Part shown: one piece after another, positions 60,060-64,000 of the stretch
Layout: each line of letters begins with the position of its first letter
Position numbering within the stretch: the stretch's first letter is position 1
Source: Cyrtodaria siliqua
Taxonomy: Eukaryota > Mollusca > Bivalvia > Adapedonta > Hiatellidae
NCBI GenBank assembly: GCA_037043455.1
Contig: JAWPHD010003265.1
Span: 1-64,000 of the forward strand
Direction: 5' to 3'
DNA: 64,000 bases
The notes under the pieces: model-generated
Seen by the model: only the letters and a program-made list of their open reading frames with translations
What the model was told of the DNA's origin: nothing
The model's database searches: none
Translations under genes and position numbers: made by a program

Positions 60060-60305
60060 AGGCGGCTCCGTGGCCGAATGGTTAACGATGTTGCATTTTA
60101 AACCTTCGCCTTTCACCACTGCGGGTTTGAATCCCACTGGGAGCTCTACTTGTACTGAGGAAGTGTTGATTCTTACGGATTGCAGGAGGTGTACAGTACT
60201 TATTCCAGGAAAAATGGGTGGTCTGCCTCCACCACAAAAAATCGACCGTCATATATAACCTTAGATGTGTTGAAAATGACGTAAAACACAATACAAACAA
60301 ACAAA
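60060..60305 (+). mobile_element. tRNA-derived SINE (family S), complete copy with 13-bp target duplication
   Basis: A box TGGCCGAATGG (60071-60081), B box GGTTTGAATCC (60124-60134), a body with TACAGTACTTATTCCAGG and a CAAACAAACAAA tail. CACAAGCTGTTAT occurs at 60047-60059 and again at 60306-60318, a perfect target-site duplication that fixes both boundaries and points to a recent insertion by LINE machinery. Confidence 0.9.
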
Positions 60306-60689
60306 CACAAGCTGTTATGTCACTGAAGGAACTAATTATATCCATAGGTGTTAATTACATATTCACTCCGTGCATTACAGCGATGACACCCATTGATTTG
60401 AATCTTGTTAATACAGTCATGTACTCTCCTTTGCATCACTGACTAGGGAACGTGACAGGGCCAATGCATGAAAAGCTGATAAACTGTGAAAATATCGCTG
60501 TTAAATAATGAAAAAAAAAAATTAAGGGAAAATCCAGAGATGTACGCTTAAATCTGGAGAGTAAACGAAAAATCAAGAGAATCCGGATTTTATCTGGAGA
60601 TTTGGCAGGCCTGGATGTTTATCACCATTTTTCAGCACTACAAATATATATATGCTATGCACTGTGCTATATACATAACCTAGCATGTG

Positions 60690-60945
60690 CTGAAAAATGA
60701 CAGTTTGTTTGTTTGTGGTAGTGGAAGGCCACCCACTCATCCCAGTATTGTAGAACCAGTATTGTACAACACTATTGCACACCCCCTGGGAAGAACCAGT
60801 ATTGACACCTTGTGCCATTTGTAAGAATAGACGCTTTCTCACATAAACACATATCAAGCTCTTAGTGGGATTCAAACCCACAGTGGTGAGAAGCTAGAAG
60901 GGGTCAAACGCAGCGTCGTTACCCTCTCGACCAGGTCATTGCTAA
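60690..60945 (-). mobile_element. tRNA-derived SINE (family S), antisense copy
   Basis: Top strand GTTTGTTTGTTTG tail, AGAACCAGTATTG twice (a short internal duplication) and GGGATTCAAACCCACAGTGG (B box inverted). It lies about 385 bp from the sense copy in opposite orientation. Confidence 0.65.
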
Positions 60946-61154
60946 TTCATTTTGGAACTACCTAGGTCTTTTTTCACCTTATTTAACAGAGGGCTGTAAA
61001 GGGCTTCTTCCCAGTTGCAAAACAACTGTTTTTTCCCAACTGTGACAGAAACTCTTCCCAGTCAGAAAGCAGCATTTAAGACAAATCAGTAATTAAAACT
61101 AATAATGGCTGAAAACATAAATAAATCATAGAATTGTCATATCTACTTAATTGA

Positions 61155-61345
61155 TGAATCGTATGTACATCCCCCCACCCCCATTTACTTAATTGATGAA
61201 TCGTATGTACACCCCCCCCCCCCACCCCCATTTACTTAATTGATGAATCGTATGTACACCCCCCCCCCCCCCCTATTTACTTAATTGATGAATCGTATGT
61301 ACACCCCACCCACCCCCATTTACTTAATTGATGAATCGTATGTAC

Positions 61346-61378
<33 letters not shown>

Positions 61379-61400
61379 CCCCCTATTTACTTAATTGATG
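61155..61400. repeat. minisatellite with variable C-tracts, five copies
   Basis: The unit ATTTACTTAATTGATGAATC-GTATGTACA is constant, but each is followed by a C-rich tract of different length, the longest an unbroken run of 30 C (61347-61376). Confidence 0.9.
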
Positions 61401-62270
61401 AATCTTACAGTAAAGTTTACCTTCTTCTCCGTAGTAATGATCATGATATCAACAATATATGTATATCATTTATCTCAAGAGTTTTTCAATTTTAGGGATA
61501 TAAAATTTACTTGGTGAAGTAACATTATATATGTGGTAGTATTTAGATATGATCTCTCTCAGGAGTGGATTTATATAAGATAACAATTGACTGTTATTAT
61601 AAATATAAATAAGCATATATGGAGAGAGATATATGACTTATTTTCTTGCTTCTTGTTTTGTACATGCTTTGTATTTCACTGTGTATGTCTGTGTGTTTTG
61701 GTGATATTCCTACTGTTGGATTTTAGACCAATAAAAGATTTGATTTGATTTGATTTTACAACTTCACCCCCACACCCTCCAACAACCAACAACAACAACA
61801 AAAATAGACAATGATGGGCTTCTTCTCAATTTTATGAAGAAAAAAAAGCCCCAACTGGTCAAACTTGATTAATCACCGCCAAGGACAGGTAAGTATCTGG
61901 TAATTTGTTGATCTTTCACCAACCCATCAAACAATGGAGATAAAATCTTCACAGCAAAGATAGCCCTCAAGCTCATGGTGAATTCTTCTCATTCAGTCAT
62001 GTATATATGTCACTGAGTGACAGGTAACTGCACCTGAAATCTGCTGTTTTGTATCAAGTGTTTGGTTGAATTGTGTTTTACGTCATTTTCAGCAAATTTT
62101 TAGGCTATAGATGAAAGTTGATTTGTATACCCCCACCACCAAATGGTGAGGGAGCATATAACTCAATTTTCAACCTATTGTTTCAAAACTTTACAGGATG
62201 CTTTTAATACCTATGATGTCAAGATGTGCATATCAATTTGTATACAATTGTGTGTTTTTTATCCATAATG
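61401..62270. other. AT-rich non-coding stretch
   Basis: A short family S tail (TTTTACGTCATTTTCAGC) lies near 62085 and a family G-like word (GGGCTTCTTCTCAATTTT) near 61815. No gene. Confidence 0.4.
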
Positions 62271-62274
62271 TCTC

Positions 62275-62390
62275 GGTGCAGAACAATAAGAGTAGAACAT
62301 GGTTCCCGTATTCCTTAATGTATCCTTCCCCTCTCTCCTAAATAACTATACTGTGTTGATGAGACGTTAAACAACATTCCAACTCCGTGC
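62275..62390 (+). mobile_element. SINE family C, 3' fragment
   Basis: AATAAGAGTAGAACATGGTT, TATCCTTCCCCTCTCTCC and TGTGTTGATGAGACGTTAAA. Confidence 0.6.
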
Positions 62391-62940
62391 AGGACAACAA
62401 TTTTCTTTGTCTTAAACAACATAATTCCACATCAATTACCTGGGAGTGGTTTATTGTCATGGGTGGGGTGACAGACATTGTGATAATGTAATCGGAGATG
62501 TCCACAAAGATACCATCAACCTGACGTAATTGTTAGCAGACTAATTATGTACATGTTTTCACTTATCAACATTCCTATCAAAACAGTCTGAAATTAAATA
62601 AAATTGTGTCAATTACAATACTGCTAAACCATTGGTCGATATTATTATTTATTCCCCATTTTCAAAATCAGTCTAATCTGTGTACATAATCAACATAAAG
62701 TATTTTTGCCGCCATCTTGATTAATTAATAATCTGAAAATGTATTCGATAATTTACATCAGTCCAAACATTTTGTAAACTGGAATTTAATCAGTTAAGTT
62801 CAATTTTGGTTTCGGAAAACAAAATGCAATTATTATCCCGCTGGTGGCCTTGAAAAAGGAATATAGTACTTCCTCCCCTTTTAAATCTGACTTATTTATT
62901 GACGCAATATAATTTGTTTAACCAGGCAGTCCTGTGTTAT
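62391..62940. other. non-genic stretch
   Basis: Nothing recognised. Confidence 0.35.
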
Positions 62941-62944
62941 AACT

Positions 62945-63220
62945 GATGTCTATCCTCGCGCACATTAGAGAACCATAGGAATCTAACTGATAGTAACGAG
63001 AACAGCAGGGTTCCCAGATCCGTGTTCCTTTCCCCACTCCTCGCCTCTCTGGGACGGCTCTCTGGGGTGTCTCTCTGGGGCAGCTCTCTCTGGGGCGGCT
63101 CTCTGGGGTGTCTCTCTGTGGCGGCTCTCTTGGGCATCTCTCTGGGCATCTCTTTGGGGCGGCTCAAACAACCTGAACAATGTGTTGATGCGTCCCTGAA
63201 CAACATTCAATTCAATTCAA
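62945..63220 (+). mobile_element. SINE family C copy with internal tandem expansion
   Basis: Body words AGAACCATAGGAATCTAAC and GGGTTCCCAGATCCGTGTTC are followed by about seven short CTCTCTGGGGCGGCT-type units (about 63045-63165), where other copies have one, then TGTGTTGATGCGTCCCTGAA and the ATTCAATTCAATTC tail. Confidence 0.65.
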
Positions 63221-63599
63221 ATGTCATCGCTATACAGTTACAGCAGGGTGGGGTAGATGTCACCGACTTCAATAATTGACAGGCAGAAACCATCCTACAT
63301 CACATACACATGGCCCGCTCTCCATGTCTTGTCACATCCATACAGCAGTACAGCATGGAGCGGGAGACTTCAATGACTGCGGTATTCCCCTGGAGTTAAT
63401 CATGTCCAATGAAGATGACCAATATTGACACAAGGACAAAATTCAGTAATTAAAACATGTGTCCCATCTGTTACTGCATCCTGGACCAGCTGATGATCAT
63501 GGCCAGACAAATTAGCATATTTATGGACTCTATTTTAGGCTTTACAAAAATGCCAAACCATGTTTAGAAGAACTGCATGAAATGGCCTGGATTGTGTAC

Positions 63600-64000
63600 T
63601 TAAAGCTACACAGTCCCTATTTTAAGTGGTAATAACTCATGAATATGAATGAGTCACGTGTGAAATAGTTTCAAATCGGCGAACACCCCAAAAGTCGGAA
63701 TATAAGCAGAAATTGATGCGTAAAATTTCACATTTTTGTTTAGCCTCCGTACAAGTAACATCGATAAATATATGGCTTCAGAATATATGTGATAAAAAAA
63801 ATAGTTGCCCGGAACGGGATTTGAACAGCCTTGCACTTGTAAGTTTTGAATTATGCGTGCTGAACCACTCGACCAGTTATTTATTGGTATGTTGTATCAA
63901 TAGGCATTACATAATAACAAGCGCGCACACACAAACTCATCAAGCGCTAAATAACAAGTCGAGACCTGGTTGTTTTGAGGCGAAGTATTAGTTTCATCTT
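63600..64000. mobile_element. family I element, second copy, cut by the window end
   Basis: TTAAAGCTACACAGTCCCTA start, then GAATGAGTCACGTGTGAAA, AACACCCCAAAAGTCGGAAT and the tRNA-like segment (TTGCCCGGAACGGGATTTGA), in the same order as 13465 onward. Confidence 0.8.

Noticed and set aside
60060..60140. Functional tRNA gene
   Set aside because: It is the head of a SINE with a perfect 13-bp target duplication.
62937..63279. ORFs rich in Arg/Pro/Glu on both strands
   Set aside because: They come from the GGCGGCT expansion inside a SINE copy.

Overview
This window looks like a piece of an AT-rich animal nuclear genome, most likely a marine mollusc and probably a bivalve. That is an inference from style: one low-complexity single-exon gene, tRNA-derived SINEs, many small TTAA-flanked inverted-repeat elements, direct-repeat families ending in GACGGA-rich tails, and a very high minisatellite load. 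There is no operon structure, no ribosome-binding sites, and no recognisable transposase or reverse transcriptase ORF. The species cannot be named from the sequence alone.

Gene content: only one protein gene is well supported, a 1073-codon minus-strand ORF (3524-6745). It has an in-frame stop two codons upstream of its start and a good splice acceptor 441 bp upstream (exon edge near 7186). It encodes a mostly disordered Ser/Asn-rich protein with nine 9-residue SRNDA repeats, a proline-rich SH3-type patch, a duplicated YATV decapeptide, a YVNL motif and a C-terminal TLV PDZ-type ligand. It looks like a signalling or cytoskeletal adaptor; I do not recognise the family.

Mobile elements: most of the rest is non-autonomous transposon sequence. 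At least six families share TTAA flanks: family A (~315 bp, twelve copies or fragments), family B (~185 bp, five copies), palindromic family D (~500 bp, two copies), family I (~765 bp, two copies), element J (~940 bp) and fragment F. Some are nested: D sits inside an A copy, and F-B-A are adjacent with a SINE inside A. Two or more tRNA-derived SINE families are present, one copy with a perfect 13-bp target duplication. Several foldback elements have long arms.

Tandem repeats: by rough addition about a quarter of the window is tandem array, with units from 11 to 125 bp and some longer direct repeats of ~70-165 bp. Several arrays show a second level of organisation. The largest (40.2-43.2 kb) consists of ~101/125-bp monomers arranged as a 13-monomer, 1427-bp block duplicated in tandem. 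Some arrays arise inside or at the edge of MITEs: a 33-bp unit in family A at 46.07-46.47 kb, a 14-bp unit at the end of another A copy, a two-copy version in a third, and a 37-bp array starting at the end of a B copy. This MITE-to-minisatellite conversion is the most interesting theme of the window.

Layout: 0-2.5 kb MITEs; 2.9-7.2 kb gene and a hairpin element; 7.4-10.8 kb arrays and a foldback; 10.8-15.8 kb SINE and TTAA elements; 16-17.3 kb array; 17.4-25.4 kb SINEs, small arrays and hairpins; 25.7-27.6 kb direct-repeat families and a foldback; 30-34.5 kb nested elements and a 19-bp array; 34.6-39.5 kb arrays and direct repeats; 40.2-48.1 kb satellites; 49-59.4 kb further arrays and MITEs; 60-64 kb SINEs, a C-tract minisatellite and a second family I copy cut by the window end.
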